Shown here in pieces: positions 34,328 through 44,632 of a stretch of DNA of 64,000 nt. The first letter of the stretch is position 1, and each line of letters opens with the position of its first letter. A program made the translations under genes and the position numbers. Under the pieces are notes generated by a model. That model saw only the letters and a list, made by a program, of their open reading frames with translations, was not told where the DNA came from and searched no databases. Origin of the DNA: Aurantimonas manganoxydans SI85-9A1 (GTDB taxonomy: Bacteria; Pseudomonadota; Alphaproteobacteria; Rhizobiales; Rhizobiaceae); contig NZ_CH672387.1 of assembly GCF_000153465.1 (NCBI RefSeq), positions 2,085,903-2,149,902 of the forward strand. Direction: 5' to 3'.

Positions 34328-37300
34328 TCAGTACTCGAAGATGCGCCGGAAGATGCCCGGCGCGATGGCGGAGATCGGATTGACCGACAGGGTCGGGTCG
34401 TCGAGCGGCCCGGCCAGTCGGTAGGTAATCCCGATCAGCCCGCCCTCCTGGCCATTGCCGAGAATGCCGCCGAAGAAGGGGATCGCGCCGAACAGGCGGT
34501 TCACCCCATAGGCGGGCATGAAGGACCCGTCGATGGCGATGCGCTGGGCGTCGTCGACGATCACCCCCTCGAAGCTCGATCCAAAGATCGGTCCGCGAAT
34601 GATGCCGTCGCGGGCCACCAGCCGCGACCCGTTCCAGGCGAGCTGGGCCGAGGCCGCGTCGAAATAAGCATCCGAGGTCTGCAGTTCCTGCCCCACGGCG
34701 CCGGCAAGACTGGCCTCGCGGTCGCGGGTCGTGCCAACGAGCCGGGCCAATCGCGATTCGTTCACCAGCGTGAAATCCTGCAGCGCCAGCTGGCCGCCAT
34801 ACTGGGCGGGCTGATTGCCCGCCATGGCGAGCCGCGCCTTGCCGCCATACATGTTGGAATAGAGCCCGGTGAAGCGCAGCAGCGCGCCCGCATCGTCGGT
34901 GCTCAGTTCGACGCTGCGGCCTTCGCCCCGCTTCTGGATCGCCAGCCGCAGCGGCGAACCGTCCGCCGCCACGGCGGCGATGTCGGCCACCGGCGCGCCC
35001 GACGCCTGCTGGCGAAAGGCGATGGTGGCATTGCGCAGTTCCTCACCGCCGAAGCCGATCAGGCGATCCACCGCGATCGACAGGTCGAGCGGCGCCTGGC
35101 GGGTTCCGGTATCGGTGGCCGATGCCATGCCGCCGGCGCGCAGCCGGGCAAGGCCCGCCCGCGCATCGAGGCTGCGTCCCGTCAGCGCCACCTTGAAGCC
35201 GCCCCCCTCGCGCCGGACGCTGCCGGAGAAATCGTCCGACCGGCTGAACGCCGCCTTGTCGATTGTCACCGACTTCAGACCCCCGCCGTCGGCTTCGGCC
35301 CGGCCCTCTGCATGAAACCCTTCGCCTTCGAGCTTGGCGTTGGTCAGGCTGAGCGCGTTGTCGTCTGTCGTCATGTCGAAGGACAGCGAGGCCGGCACGC
35401 CGGGCCCCTTGCTCCAGCCCGTCGCCGGCAGCCGCAGGCGCGCGGCCGACAGATCGATCGCGGCGCGATAAGTGTCGCCGGACCTCACCAGGGTCGCCGA
35501 CAGGGCGCCGTCCACAACGTCGTCCAAGGTCGGCAGGATGGCCTGCAGCTGGCCCTTTTCCAGTTCGGTCGTGATGGTCAGGGACCGCTCGCCGACCGGG
35601 TTCGGCTCCAGCGGTTCGGCAAAGGCGATCCGGGCCGGGACGCCGTCGATCGTCGCGTCCACCTCGCCGAAAACCGTGCCGGGCGAGAGGCTGGCCATGC
35701 CGGTGATCGCGCCGAGTTGCCGTCCTTCCAGCCGGCGCTTCAGCCCGACATCATCGAGTTCGGCAATCACCGTCCAGTTCTGCAGAACCGATTTCTCGCC
35801 CGGCCGACCCAGAAGGAAGCGGGCGTTGACCCCGGCCGTCGCGGCGCCCGAGACCTCGTCGCTCTTCCAGCCGATCTTGTCGAGCGCCTTGACCGGGTCC
35901 CGGTCGGCGATCTCCAGAAGCGCCGGGGCCGGTCCGCCGATATTCAGCGAGAGCGACGCGATCACGCCGGCCTCCTCGCGTTCGAACTGGAGCGAGGACG
36001 GCAGGATCGTCACCTCGGGAACCGCTGCGACCGTCGCCGAGGCGACCGAGATCACCGTCTTTCCGGCTCTGAAATCCAGACCGCCCGTGACGGCGGAGAG
36101 GTCAGGAAGATCGCCGATCGTGGCAAAGGCGGCGCCGTCGATGGCGAGGGCGAGATGCATTTCCTCGGCGCTCGGGCTGATCTCGGGGTCCAGGATCTTC
36201 GGCAGCCGTTCGACGGACACGTCGAGCGCGAAATTGCCGCCCTCTACCCTGCCCGCATCGCCGGCATGGTCGATCACCCAGGATCGCGCCTCGGGCGAGA
36301 TGATGATCGGCCAGAAGGCCTTCACCGTGGCCGCATCGACGTTGTCGAAGGTGAGGTCGGCGCGGATCCGGTCCTCGGACTCCATACCGCTCAATGCAGC
36401 GGACCCGGCCAGCCCGCCCACGCCGGAATCCAGCACCAGACGCTCGATGTCGGCCGCGGCATCGGCGGGATCGATCCAGCCGCCCAATGTCAGCTCGGCG
36501 GATCGTGGCGCCGCACCAGCGCCCCCGGCGGTCGAGATCAGGCGCGAGCTGGCGAGACTGAATCCGTGATGGCCGGCAGCGTCGGCGACGAGGTTCAACC
36601 CACCGCGAAACTCCGCCTCGACCGAAGCGGTCTCGACGCGCCCAGCGGAGACGCGCGCATAGCTTCGCCCTTCGTCGACCGTCAGTTCCAGGACGCCGCT
36701 CCGCAGCGCGACGGGCATGCGGCCGACCAGGCGACCCTCGCCGGCGTCCAGCCGCACGCGCAGGTTCCGGCCAGCCTCGGTGGTGGCGAGTTCGGCGGCC
36801 AGCGAAGCCGAACCTTCGAAGGCGACGGATCGGTCCGCCGCGTCCTGCGGCGGTTCGCCGAAAGCAAGCGGCAGCGGAGCTGTCTGTAGCGTCAGTCCCG
36901 CCAGCCTATCGCCGTCCGGGGCCAAGGCGGCGCGCCCGGCCACCGCGACCTCATGGCCTGCAAGGCGCGCCGTCAGATCGATGGTTGTCTCCCTCGGGCC
37001 GACGCGGCTGACCGTCAGGCGGTCGAGCCGCGTGTCGGTATCGCCGCTCAGGCCGGCGACGTCGGCCACCTCCAGCAGGCGCAGGCCGGCATCATCGAGG
37101 GCCGTGAAGATGCGATCGGCCGTCCGGAAGATGTCGTCAGGGACGAAGGGCTCGCCATCGCCCTCCCCATCCAGGCTGCCCGGGTCCAGCCGCACCCGCT
37201 CCACGGCGAGGGTTTCGAGCGCGAGACTGCCGTAGAGCAGACTGGAGACGCCGATGCCGGCGCGCACCAGCGCCACCGTGCCGACCGTTTCTCCGGTCTC

Positions 37301-37552
37301 GCGATCGCGCAGGGCGACATCGGAGAAGCCGAGCCCGATCCTGCCGCTCGGGCCGATGCCGATCGTCTGCTGGCCCAGCGCGACGACATAGCCGGGACCC
37401 AGGGCGTTCGAGGCGAGTTCCTCGGTCTTGCGCCGCAGCAGGTCCTGGCCGGAATCGGTCCACAGGATGGCGGCGGCAAGCCCGCCGATCAGCAAAGCCG
37501 CGCAGATCGCGATGCTGGCCGTGCCGGCCAGGATACGGACGACAATCTTCAT
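34328..37552 (-). CDS. AsmA-like/DUF3971 giant membrane-anchored protein (YhdP/TamB superfamily)
   Basis: 1074 residues. A single N-terminal membrane anchor (about residues 5-32) is followed by a long periplasmic stretch of repeated beta-strand segments. The central part resembles DUF3971 and the last 150 residues match the AsmA-like C-terminal domain (LQDFTLVNESRLARLVGT, IRGPIFGSSFEGVIVD, GPLDDPTLSVNPISAIAPG). This superfamily includes bridge-like lipid transporters between inner and outer membranes. The ATG at 37552 is chosen just before the membrane helix. Divergent from bcp. Confidence 0.88.
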   Translation of the reverse strand: MKIVVRILAGTASIAICAALLIGGLAAAILWTDSGQDLLRRKTEELASNALGPGYVVALGQQTIGIGPSGRIGLGFSDVALRDRETGETVGTVALVRAGIGVSSLLYGSLALETLAVERVRLDPGSLDGEGDGEPFVPDDIFRTADRIFTALDDAGLRLLEVADVAGLSGDTDTRLDRLTVSRVGPRETTIDLTARLAGHEVAVAGRAALAPDGDRLAGLTLQTAPLPLAFGEPPQDAADRSVAFEGSASLAAELATTEAGRNLRVRLDAGEGRLVGRMPVALRSGVLELTVDEGRSYARVSAGRVETASVEAEFRGGLNLVADAAGHHGFSLASSRLISTAGGAGAAPRSAELTLGGWIDPADAAADIERLVLDSGVGGLAGSAALSGMESEDRIRADLTFDNVDAATVKAFWPIIISPEARSWVIDHAGDAGRVEGGNFALDVSVERLPKILDPEISPSAEEMHLALAIDGAAFATIGDLPDLSAVTGGLDFRAGKTVISVASATVAAVPEVTILPSSLQFEREEAGVIASLSLNIGGPAPALLEIADRDPVKALDKIGWKSDEVSGAATAGVNARFLLGRPGEKSVLQNWTVIAELDDVGLKRRLEGRQLGAITGMASLSPGTVFGEVDATIDGVPARIAFAEPLEPNPVGERSLTITTELEKGQLQAILPTLDDVVDGALSATLVRSGDTYRAAIDLSAARLRLPATGWSKGPGVPASLSFDMTTDDNALSLTNAKLEGEGFHAEGRAEADGGGLKSVTIDKAAFSRSDDFSGSVRREGGGFKVALTGRSLDARAGLARLRAGGMASATDTGTRQAPLDLSIAVDRLIGFGGEELRNATIAFRQQASGAPVADIAAVAADGSPLRLAIQKRGEGRSVELSTDDAGALLRFTGLYSNMYGGKARLAMAGNQPAQYGGQLALQDFTLVNESRLARLVGTTRDREASLAGAVGQELQTSDAYFDAASAQLAWNGSRLVARDGIIRGPIFGSSFEGVIVDDAQRIAIDGSFMPAYGVNRLFGAIPFFGGILGNGQEGGLIGITYRLAGPLDDPTLSVNPISAIAPGIFRRIFEY

Positions 37553-37807
37553 CTTCGGCGAAACGCCTCCGGACTGTGACCAGCCTCGTGCGCAGGACGG
37601 AATGGACTCTGCGCAGACATGGCGTTTCGGCGCTCCCCTGCCGACGCCGTTTCGAACCGGACGCCGCGCGTTGAACAATACGTCGCGCGGAGCATGCTTT
37701 CGCCCGCGCATCTCATCCGGCATCTTCGCCACCAGATCGTCAGCCACAGGCTGATTCGTCCAGTCACCCTCTCCTGGCGCACGATTTCCCCGAAAGGATG
37801 GCACGCC

Positions 37808-38284
37808 ATGCCGATTTCAGCCGGTGAACCCTGTCCGACATTCAACCTGCCCGACGATCACGGCGCGGTGGTTGCGTCCGACGATCTCCTCGGCAAACCA
37901 TACGTCCTCTATTTCTATCCCAAGGACGATACCTCCGGTTGCACGCTTGAAGCTGTCGAGTTCACGCGGCTGAAGAGCGAGTTCGACGCGATCGGCGTTC
38001 CTGTCTTCGGTGTCTCGCCGGATCCGGTGAAGAAGCACGGCAAGTTCCGCGACAAGCACGAGCTCACGGTCCGGCTGCTGTCGGACGAGGAGAAGACGCT
38101 GCTGTCGGCCTTCGGCATCTGGGTCGAGAAGAGCATGTACGGCCGCAAATATATGGGCGTCGAGCGGACGACGGCGCTGGTGGCGCCCGACGGCACGGTG
38201 GCGCGGCTCTGGCCCAAGGTGAAGGTGCCGGGCCACGCAGAGGAAGTTCTGAAGGCCGCGCGCCAGCTGTCTGCTGCGACATGA
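37808..38284 (+). CDS. bcp: Thioredoxin-dependent peroxiredoxin (Bcp/PrxQ)
   Basis: 158-residue thiol peroxidase that reduces H2O2 and organic peroxides. The peroxidatic Cys is in YFYPKDDTSGCTLEAVEF. The usual resolving Cys five residues later is not present (Ala-Val-Glu-Phe region), so this would be a 1-Cys type or use another thiol. The ATG at 37808 gives the family N-terminus ISAGEPCPTFNLPDD. Its stop overlaps the next gene (ATGA). Confidence 0.92.
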   Translation: MPISAGEPCPTFNLPDDHGAVVASDDLLGKPYVLYFYPKDDTSGCTLEAVEFTRLKSEFDAIGVPVFGVSPDPVKKHGKFRDKHELTVRLLSDEEKTLLSAFGIWVEKSMYGRKYMGVERTTALVAPDGTVARLWPKVKVPGHAEEVLKAARQLSAAT

Positions 38285-39117
38285 GCAGCGAACCGCGCGA
38301 GGCCGGCGCGCCCGCGACGCTGCGCCAGGCCGCGATCGAGGCGCTCAGGGCTGCCGATCTCGACGAAAAGGTCGAGCGGACCAACCTCGCCTGCCGACTG
38401 TGGTTCGGTCGCCGCCTCGGGCTGCACGCCCCGCATGATCCGGCGCTGCCCGACCGGCCGGGCCGCCCGGCCGAGCCGGTCCTCGTCTCGCCGCGCACGG
38501 TCAAGCGGCGCTCGGTGCACACCGAAACCGGCCGGATCGCGCTGATCCATGCGCTTGCCCATATCGAACTCAACGCTATCGACCTGGCGCTCGACATCGT
38601 GGCGCGCTTTGCCAGCGAACGCGTGCCGCGCTCCTTTTTCGATGGCTGGATGACCGTGGCGCTGGAAGAGGCCAAGCATTTCCGGCTGCTGTCGCGGCGG
38701 CTGGAATCGCTCGGCAGCCATTATGGCGCCCTGCCCGCCCATGACGGGCTCTGGCAGGCGGTCGAGGCGACCGCACACGATCTCGGCGCACGGTTGGCGG
38801 TGGTGCCGCTGATCCTCGAAGCCCGCGGGCTCGACGTCACGCCGTCCCTGCTGGAGAAGCTGCTGGAGGTCGGCGACGCCGACACCGCCGCGATCCTTGA
38901 GATCATCTACCGGGACGAGAAGAAGCACGTGGCGATCGGCGCCAAATGGTTTCGCTTCCTGTGCGCCCGCGAGGGCCGCAATCCGGCACAGCGGTTTCAG
39001 GAACTGGTGCGGGCGAGCTTTCGCGGCGACGTGAAGGCGCCCTTCAACGATCGCGCCCGCGCCGAGGCCGGCCTGACGCCCACCTTCTACCGGTCGCTCT
39101 CGCCGCTCTCGAGCTGA
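38281..39117 (+). CDS. DUF455 ferritin-like protein
   Basis: 278 residues. The four-helix ferritin-like fold is indicated by iron-ligand style motifs: HIELNAIDLAL, ALEEAKHFRLL and YRDEKKHVAIGAKWF. DUF455 proteins are conserved in Rhizobiales with no assigned function; a diiron site is likely. Translationally coupled to bcp, which fits a role in iron or peroxide metabolism, but that is inference. Confidence 0.88.
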   Translation: MSSEPREAGAPATLRQAAIEALRAADLDEKVERTNLACRLWFGRRLGLHAPHDPALPDRPGRPAEPVLVSPRTVKRRSVHTETGRIALIHALAHIELNAIDLALDIVARFASERVPRSFFDGWMTVALEEAKHFRLLSRRLESLGSHYGALPAHDGLWQAVEATAHDLGARLAVVPLILEARGLDVTPSLLEKLLEVGDADTAAILEIIYRDEKKHVAIGAKWFRFLCAREGRNPAQRFQELVRASFRGDVKAPFNDRARAEAGLTPTFYRSLSPLSS

Positions 39118-39274
39118 GGTCGGCGGCCGGTCACGCCGGCGAAAGCGGGCTTGGACGCGCGGCGCGAGCCGCAGGAAGGCGGTCGATCCGCCGCCGATCA
39201 AAGGAATGTTAACCTTACCCGAGTGTAATCAGGCGGTCGACGGGACATCGCGTCCCGGTATCCGGGGATGGGTA

Positions 39275-40603
39275 ATGACTGCGGTGAAGCACAGACGAAC
39301 ATTCGGCGATCGACGCGAACCGCATACGGTGATCATCGCGCGCGGCGAACAGGTTCGCTATTTCACCATCGGCCGCAAGGCCCTGATGCTCGGCTCGGCC
39401 CTTGCCGCCCTCGTCGCGGTCACCTGCGTCGCGGTCCCCTCCTACTATCTTCTGCAGGACGACCTCACAGTGCGGCATGCCGAGCGCCAGTGGAAGGTGA
39501 CGCGCGACTACGAACAGCGGATCGCGGCACTGCGGGCGCAGCTCGACACCGCCACGAGCCGGCAGTTCCTGTCCGAGAAGATGGTCGAGACCAAGGTCGA
39601 GGTGCTGCTCGACCAGCAGGAGGAGCTGACCGCCCGCTACGACAAGCTGCAGCCGCTCCTCGAACGCGCCAAGGCCACCGGAATCATCACGACGGCGGTC
39701 CCGCTGCCGACGCAGAACCCGCGCTCCTCCTCAGCAGAAGACGCGCCTTCGGAGACGGGTCCGGCGCTCGAAGCCCATGGCGATTCGCTGGACGAGGACG
39801 AGCCGATGCTCGACACGATCCGCACCAGCGCGATTCCCGGCAATGACTGGCGCACCGCGCCGATGACGGCCGCGGCGACCGCAAAGGTCGGGCCGCGCCG
39901 CTTCGACATCTCGGAAGCTGCGATCCGCCAGATCGGACGCTCCATCGACATGGCCGAGCTCCGCCAGATTGGCGACCTGCAGAGCCTCGCCGCCAAGGCC
40001 CGTACCCGCACCGTGCGCATTGCGTCGGCGCTGACTGCGATCGGGATCGACCTGCCGCCGGACACCGTCGGTTCGGCCGTCGGCGGCCCCTACGAGCCGG
40101 CCCCCGCCGATTTCGATTTCGAGGAATCCTACGCCGAGCTCGATGCGGCGCTCGATGCGCTGAAGAAGCTGCACGACGTCGCCGAGCGGCTGCCTTTGAC
40201 CGAGCCCATGCCGGCAAGCACCCGCTCGAGCACCTTCGGCATCCGTTCCGACCCGTTCCTCGGCAAGCGCGCCCTGCATGCAGGGATCGACTATGCCCGC
40301 CCGAGCGGCTCGGCGGTCTCGGCGGTGGCGCCGGGCAAGGTCGTGCGCGCCGGTCGCGCCGGCGGCTACGGCAATCTGGTCGAGATCGACCACGGCAACG
40401 GCATCACCACCCGCTATGGCCACATGTCCCGGATCGACGTGTCGGTCGGCGACGAGGTGGGGCGCAGCACGCGCATCGGGGCGGTCGGCAGCACCGGTCG
40501 CAGCACCGGGCCGCATCTCCACTACGAAGTGCGCCGCGACGGCAAGGCCGTCGATCCGATGCGCTTCCTGCGCATTCGCGACCGGATCCGCCTGCCGTCC
40601 TGA
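39275..40603 (+). CDS. M23-family peptidoglycan endopeptidase (murein hydrolase)
   Basis: 442 residues. A short cytoplasmic tail, one membrane helix (about residues 39-60), a coiled-coil stretch (about 70-130) and a linker lead to a C-terminal LytM domain: HAGIDYARPSGSAVSAVAPGKVV with His and Asp zinc ligands and TGPHLHYEVRRDG with the HxH motif. Membrane-anchored, acting on peptide cross-links in the periplasm. All catalytic residues are present, so it is probably active rather than an activator of the EnvC type. Confidence 0.92.
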   Translation: MTAVKHRRTFGDRREPHTVIIARGEQVRYFTIGRKALMLGSALAALVAVTCVAVPSYYLLQDDLTVRHAERQWKVTRDYEQRIAALRAQLDTATSRQFLSEKMVETKVEVLLDQQEELTARYDKLQPLLERAKATGIITTAVPLPTQNPRSSSAEDAPSETGPALEAHGDSLDEDEPMLDTIRTSAIPGNDWRTAPMTAAATAKVGPRRFDISEAAIRQIGRSIDMAELRQIGDLQSLAAKARTRTVRIASALTAIGIDLPPDTVGSAVGGPYEPAPADFDFEESYAELDAALDALKKLHDVAERLPLTEPMPASTRSSTFGIRSDPFLGKRALHAGIDYARPSGSAVSAVAPGKVVRAGRAGGYGNLVEIDHGNGITTRYGHMSRIDVSVGDEVGRSTRIGAVGSTGRSTGPHLHYEVRRDGKAVDPMRFLRIRDRIRLPS

Positions 40604-40690
40604 CACCGCCCGACGGTTTGCACCGGACGCGACGCAAAACGGGCCACCGTTTCCGGCAGCCCGCTGAATGTTCGTGCGTCGATGGCGTAG

Positions 40691-41819
40691 TCAGTCGATG
40701 TCGTCGACCGCGGCGTCGCCGCCATGGACCCGGTGCGCCAGCGCCCCCTCCATGAAGGGGTCGAGGCCGCCGTCCAGAACGTCCTGCGGCGAGGTGCTCT
40801 CGATGCCGGTCCGCAGATCCTTGACCATCTGGTACGGCTGCAGGACGTAGGACCGGATCTGGTGGCCCCAGCCGATATCCGTCTTCGAGGCCGCCTCGGC
40901 ATTGGCCGCATTCTCGCGACGTTCGAGCTCGGCTTCGTAGAGCCGGGCACGCAGCATGTTCCAGGCGGTCGCCCGGTTCTTGTGCTGCGAACGCTCGGCC
41001 TGACACTGGACCACGATGCCGGTTTCCAGATGCGTGATGCGCACGGCCGAGTCGGTCGTGTTCACGTGCTGGCCGCCGGCGCCGGACGCCCGGTAGGTGT
41101 CGATGCGGACATCGGATTCGTTGACGTCGATGTCGATCGAATCGTCAACGACCGGGTAGACCCAGACCGAGGCGAAGGACGTGTGCCGCCGCGCCTGGCT
41201 GTCATAGGGCGAGATCCGCACCAGCCGGTGGACGCCGGATTCGGTCTTCATCCAGCCATAGGCATTGTGGCCCTTGATGAGCAGCGTGGCGGACTTGATA
41301 CCCGCCTCTTCGCCGGAATGCTCTTCCAGGACCTCGACCTTGAACTTGGCGCGCTCGGCCCAGCGCATGTACATACGCTGCAGCATCGCCGCCCAGTCCT
41401 GGCTCTCGGTGCCGCCGGCGCCCGAATGAACCTCGACATAGGTGTCGTTGGAATCGGCCTCGCCGGAGAGGAGCGTCTCGATCTGCCGCTTGTCGGCCTC
41501 GGACTTGATCTCGCGGATCGCAGCCTCGGCTTCCTTGACGATCTCGGCGTCCTTCTCCTCCTCGCCCATGGCGATGAGTTCGATATTGTCCTGCAGCGAC
41601 TGGTTCAGGCGGTTCACCGCGCCGATGGCGGTGTCCAGGAACTGGCGTTCGCGCATGAGCTTCTGCGCTTCGGCCGGATCGTCCCAGATGGTCGGATCTT
41701 CCGCCTTGTTGTTCAGCAGGTCGAGGCGTTTGAGAGATTTCTCCCAGTCAAAGATGCCTCCTCAGCAGGCTTATGGCCTGCTTGATTTCGTCGACAAGGT
41801 TCTCGATCTCGGCGCGCAA
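40691..41819 (-). CDS. prfB: Peptide chain release factor 2 (programmed +1 frameshift)
   Basis: 375 residues after a +1 shift. A TTG at 41819 with AGGAG upstream opens a 23-codon frame ending CTT-TGA (TGA at 41750-41748). AGGAGG stands just before CAT-CTT-TGA-C, the classic RF2 autoregulatory site: slow termination at UGA when RF2 is scarce lets ribosomes slip to GAC and make RF2. Downstream are the GGQ motif ([12 protein letters not shown]) and the stop-codon recognition tripeptide as SPY rather than SPF, common in alphaproteobacteria. Convergent with the M23 gene. Confidence 0.96.
41748..41763 (-). promoter_or_regulatory. RF2 frameshift signal
   Basis: On the minus strand AGGAGG, CAT, CTT, TGA, C appear in order. 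The internal Shine-Dalgarno three bases before CTT and the UGA-C context are the elements known to stimulate +1 slippage in prfB. Confidence 0.95.
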
Positions 41820-41945
41820 GCCGCAATCTCCTAAATCCTGAGGGTATGGTCTCGCACCGGCGACGCAGGCTTCGCCGTCGCGCGGGGCGACGCCGGAGCC
41901 GATCGCCGGTCGGGGTGGCTCTATAACGGTCCGTGGCCGGCTTGG

Positions 41946-44396
41946 CTAGAACAGCCCGCCGCCACCGCCGCCCTGGACGATGGCCTGCTCGGCCTCCTGC
42001 GAGACCTGCCCGGAGCCGAAGCCACCGGCCATCTCGTCGGCGCCGATGATGTTGAAGGTGTCGGACGGCCCGGTGCCGGGCTTGAACGCCTCCATGATGA
42101 CGTCGCCGCCGGAACCGTTGGACCGCATGCCGGTCTTCCGGTTCACCGCGATCAGGTCCATGCCCTCGGGCACCTTGAACTCGACCGGCGGCACGCCTTC
42201 CAGCGCATCCTCCATGAAGTCGATGAACACCGGGGCCGCCATGCCGCCGCCGGTGGCGCCACGGCCCATCGGGGTGGGGTTGTCGTAGCCGAGGAACACG
42301 CCGGTCACCAGGTCCGGGGTGAAGCCGACGAACCAGACGTCCTTCTCCTCGTTGGTGGTGCCGGTCTTGCCGGCGATCGGAACACCGAGCTTGGCCACAC
42401 GGGTCGCGGTGCCGCGCTGGACGACGCCCTCCATCATCGAGGTGATCTGGTAGGCGGTCATCGGGTCGAGCACCTGATCGCGCTCGTCGACCAGTTCCGG
42501 CTCGCTCTGGCCGTCATAGGCCGGCGCGTCGCAGGTCTGGCAGATGCGCTGGTCGTGCTTGTAGATCGTCTTGCCGTAGCGATCCTGGACCCGGTCGATC
42601 AGCGAGGGCTCCAGCGAGCGGCCGCCATTGGCGATGACCGAATAGGCCGACACCATGCGCAGGACCGTGGTCTCGCCGGCGCCCAGGGCCATCGGCAGAT
42701 ATTTGCCGAGATTGTCGTAGATGCCGAAACGCTCGGCATATTCCGCGACGAGGTCCATGCCCATGTCCTTGGCGAGCCGGATCGTCATGAGATTGCGGCT
42801 CTTCTCGATGCCGAGGCGCAGGGTCGAGGGACCGGCCGAGCCGCCGCCGTAATTGGACGGCTCCCAGACGCCGCCATTGCCGTCGGGCAGCGAGATCGGC
42901 GCATCCATGATCACCGAGGACGGCGTGTAGCCGTTGTCCAGCGCCGCGGCGTAGACGAAGGGCTTGAAGGACGAACCGGGCTGGCGATAGGCTTGGCTGG
43001 CGCGGTTGAACTCGGACTGGGCGAAGGAGAAGCCGCCGACCATGGCGACGACACGCCCGGTCTTTGGCTCCATCGCCACCAGTGCGCCCTGCACCTTCGG
43101 CGGCTGGCGCAGCCGGTAGCCGCCGCCCTCTTCCTTCTTCTCCACATAGACGACGTCGCCGCGCGACAGCACCTCGGCGGCGGAGCTGACGTTGCCCTTC
43201 CGATCCTCGGTGTTCAGGCGCAGCGCCCATTTCATGTCGTCCCTGGCGATGCTCGCCAGTTCGCGCTCGGCGCCACGAGCACCCGACATGTCGCGCGGCG
43301 GCTGCAAGCCGATCTCCACGCGGCCCGCTTCGGCGGTCAGGACGACTGCCAGACGCCATTCGGGGACGTCGGCGAGCGGCTCGATCTTGGCCAGCGACTG
43401 ACCCCAGTCGCTGCCGATCTCGACCCGGGTCACCGGCCCGCGCCAGCCGCGCTCCTCGTCATATTTGATCAGCCCGTGCTGGAGCGCCTTGCGCGCCTCC
43501 GCCTGCAGCTTCGGATCGAGGGTCGTGCGGACGGACAGACCGCCTTCGTAGAGCGCGTCGACGCCGTAGCGCTGGATGATCTCACGGCGCACGTCCTCGG
43601 TGAAATATTCCGACGACGCCAGATAGGTGCCTGTCGGCCGCGGATTGACGTCGAGCGGCTTTTCCTGCGCCTCGCTGGCGGCCTCGGCGGTGATGAAGCC
43701 GTTGGCAGCCATCTGGTCGATGACCCAGTTGCGGCGCTCGATCGCCCGGTCCGGGTCACGGAACGGATTGTAGTTCTCCGGCGCCTTCGGCAGCGCGCCC
43801 AGATAGGCGGCTTCCTCGATGGTCAGCTCGTTCACCGACTTGTCGAAATAGGCCAGCGCCGCGGCGGCGACGCCGTAGGAGCCGAGGCCGAGATAGATCT
43901 CGTTCAGATAAAGCTCGAGGATCTTGTCCTTGGAATAGGCCTGCTCGATGCGCAGCGACAGGATCGCTTCCTTGATCTTGCGGTCGAAGGTGCGCTCGTT
44001 GGTCAAAAGGAAGTTCTTGGCGACCTGCTGGGTGATGGTCGAGGCGCCCTGCATGCGACCGCCCTTGGCCAGCACCATGACGGCGCGCGCCACGCCTTCG
44101 ATGTCGACGCCCGGATGCTGGTAGAAGTTCTTGTCCTCGGCGGAGAGGAAGGCGTTCTTGACCAGATCCGGCACCGCCTGGATCGGCAGGAACAGGCGAC
44201 GCTGGCGGGCGTATTCGGCCATCAGCGAGCCGTCGGCGGCGTGCACCCGCGTCGTGACGGGCGGCTCGTAGGCGGCCAGGACCTGATAGTCCGGCAGGTC
44301 GCTGCCCATCTTCTCGATGTACCAGGCGAAACCGCCGGCCACCACGAGGAAGAAGACGGCACCGATGGCAAAGAAATAGCCGAGCAGTCTGATCAT
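41946..44396 (-). CDS. mrcA: Penicillin-binding protein 1A
   Basis: 816-residue bifunctional peptidoglycan synthase. After an N-terminal membrane helix comes the GT51 glycosyltransferase domain (catalytic Glu in FLSAEDKNFYQHPGVD, then GASTITQQVAKNF). The transpeptidase domain has the serine motif GSSFKPF, an SxN-like SRN in EKSRNLMTI and the KTG motif AGKTGTTNE. An OB-like inserted domain lies between them. The C-terminus is glycine-rich. Downstream of the amidase gene on the same strand. Confidence 0.95.
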   Translation of the reverse strand: MIRLLGYFFAIGAVFFLVVAGGFAWYIEKMGSDLPDYQVLAAYEPPVTTRVHAADGSLMAEYARQRRLFLPIQAVPDLVKNAFLSAEDKNFYQHPGVDIEGVARAVMVLAKGGRMQGASTITQQVAKNFLLTNERTFDRKIKEAILSLRIEQAYSKDKILELYLNEIYLGLGSYGVAAAALAYFDKSVNELTIEEAAYLGALPKAPENYNPFRDPDRAIERRNWVIDQMAANGFITAEAASEAQEKPLDVNPRPTGTYLASSEYFTEDVRREIIQRYGVDALYEGGLSVRTTLDPKLQAEARKALQHGLIKYDEERGWRGPVTRVEIGSDWGQSLAKIEPLADVPEWRLAVVLTAEAGRVEIGLQPPRDMSGARGAERELASIARDDMKWALRLNTEDRKGNVSSAAEVLSRGDVVYVEKKEEGGGYRLRQPPKVQGALVAMEPKTGRVVAMVGGFSFAQSEFNRASQAYRQPGSSFKPFVYAAALDNGYTPSSVIMDAPISLPDGNGGVWEPSNYGGGSAGPSTLRLGIEKSRNLMTIRLAKDMGMDLVAEYAERFGIYDNLGKYLPMALGAGETTVLRMVSAYSVIANGGRSLEPSLIDRVQDRYGKTIYKHDQRICQTCDAPAYDGQSEPELVDERDQVLDPMTAYQITSMMEGVVQRGTATRVAKLGVPIAGKTGTTNEEKDVWFVGFTPDLVTGVFLGYDNPTPMGRGATGGGMAAPVFIDFMEDALEGVPPVEFKVPEGMDLIAVNRKTGMRSNGSGGDVIMEAFKPGTGPSDTFNIIGADEMAGGFGSGQVSQEAEQAIVQGGGGGGLF

Positions 44397-44632
44397 CGAA
44401 ACTCCGTCCGCCCTGCGCCGCCGCGCCGGTCCGGTTCATGCTCCCCGCATCGGCTCGCAGGAGCCTTGGCCGGGAATTTGCAACATCCGCCGCGCATGGG
44501 CCGCAGCGAACGTCCTTTTAACGTTTTCCTGCTGCGCAAATGCGGCGAGGCCATGGACATGGGTGCATGTCGACCCCGCAATGCAGGCAAGCGTTGTCGA
44601 TTTACCACATCCGCCCGGAGACGCGCGCCCGA

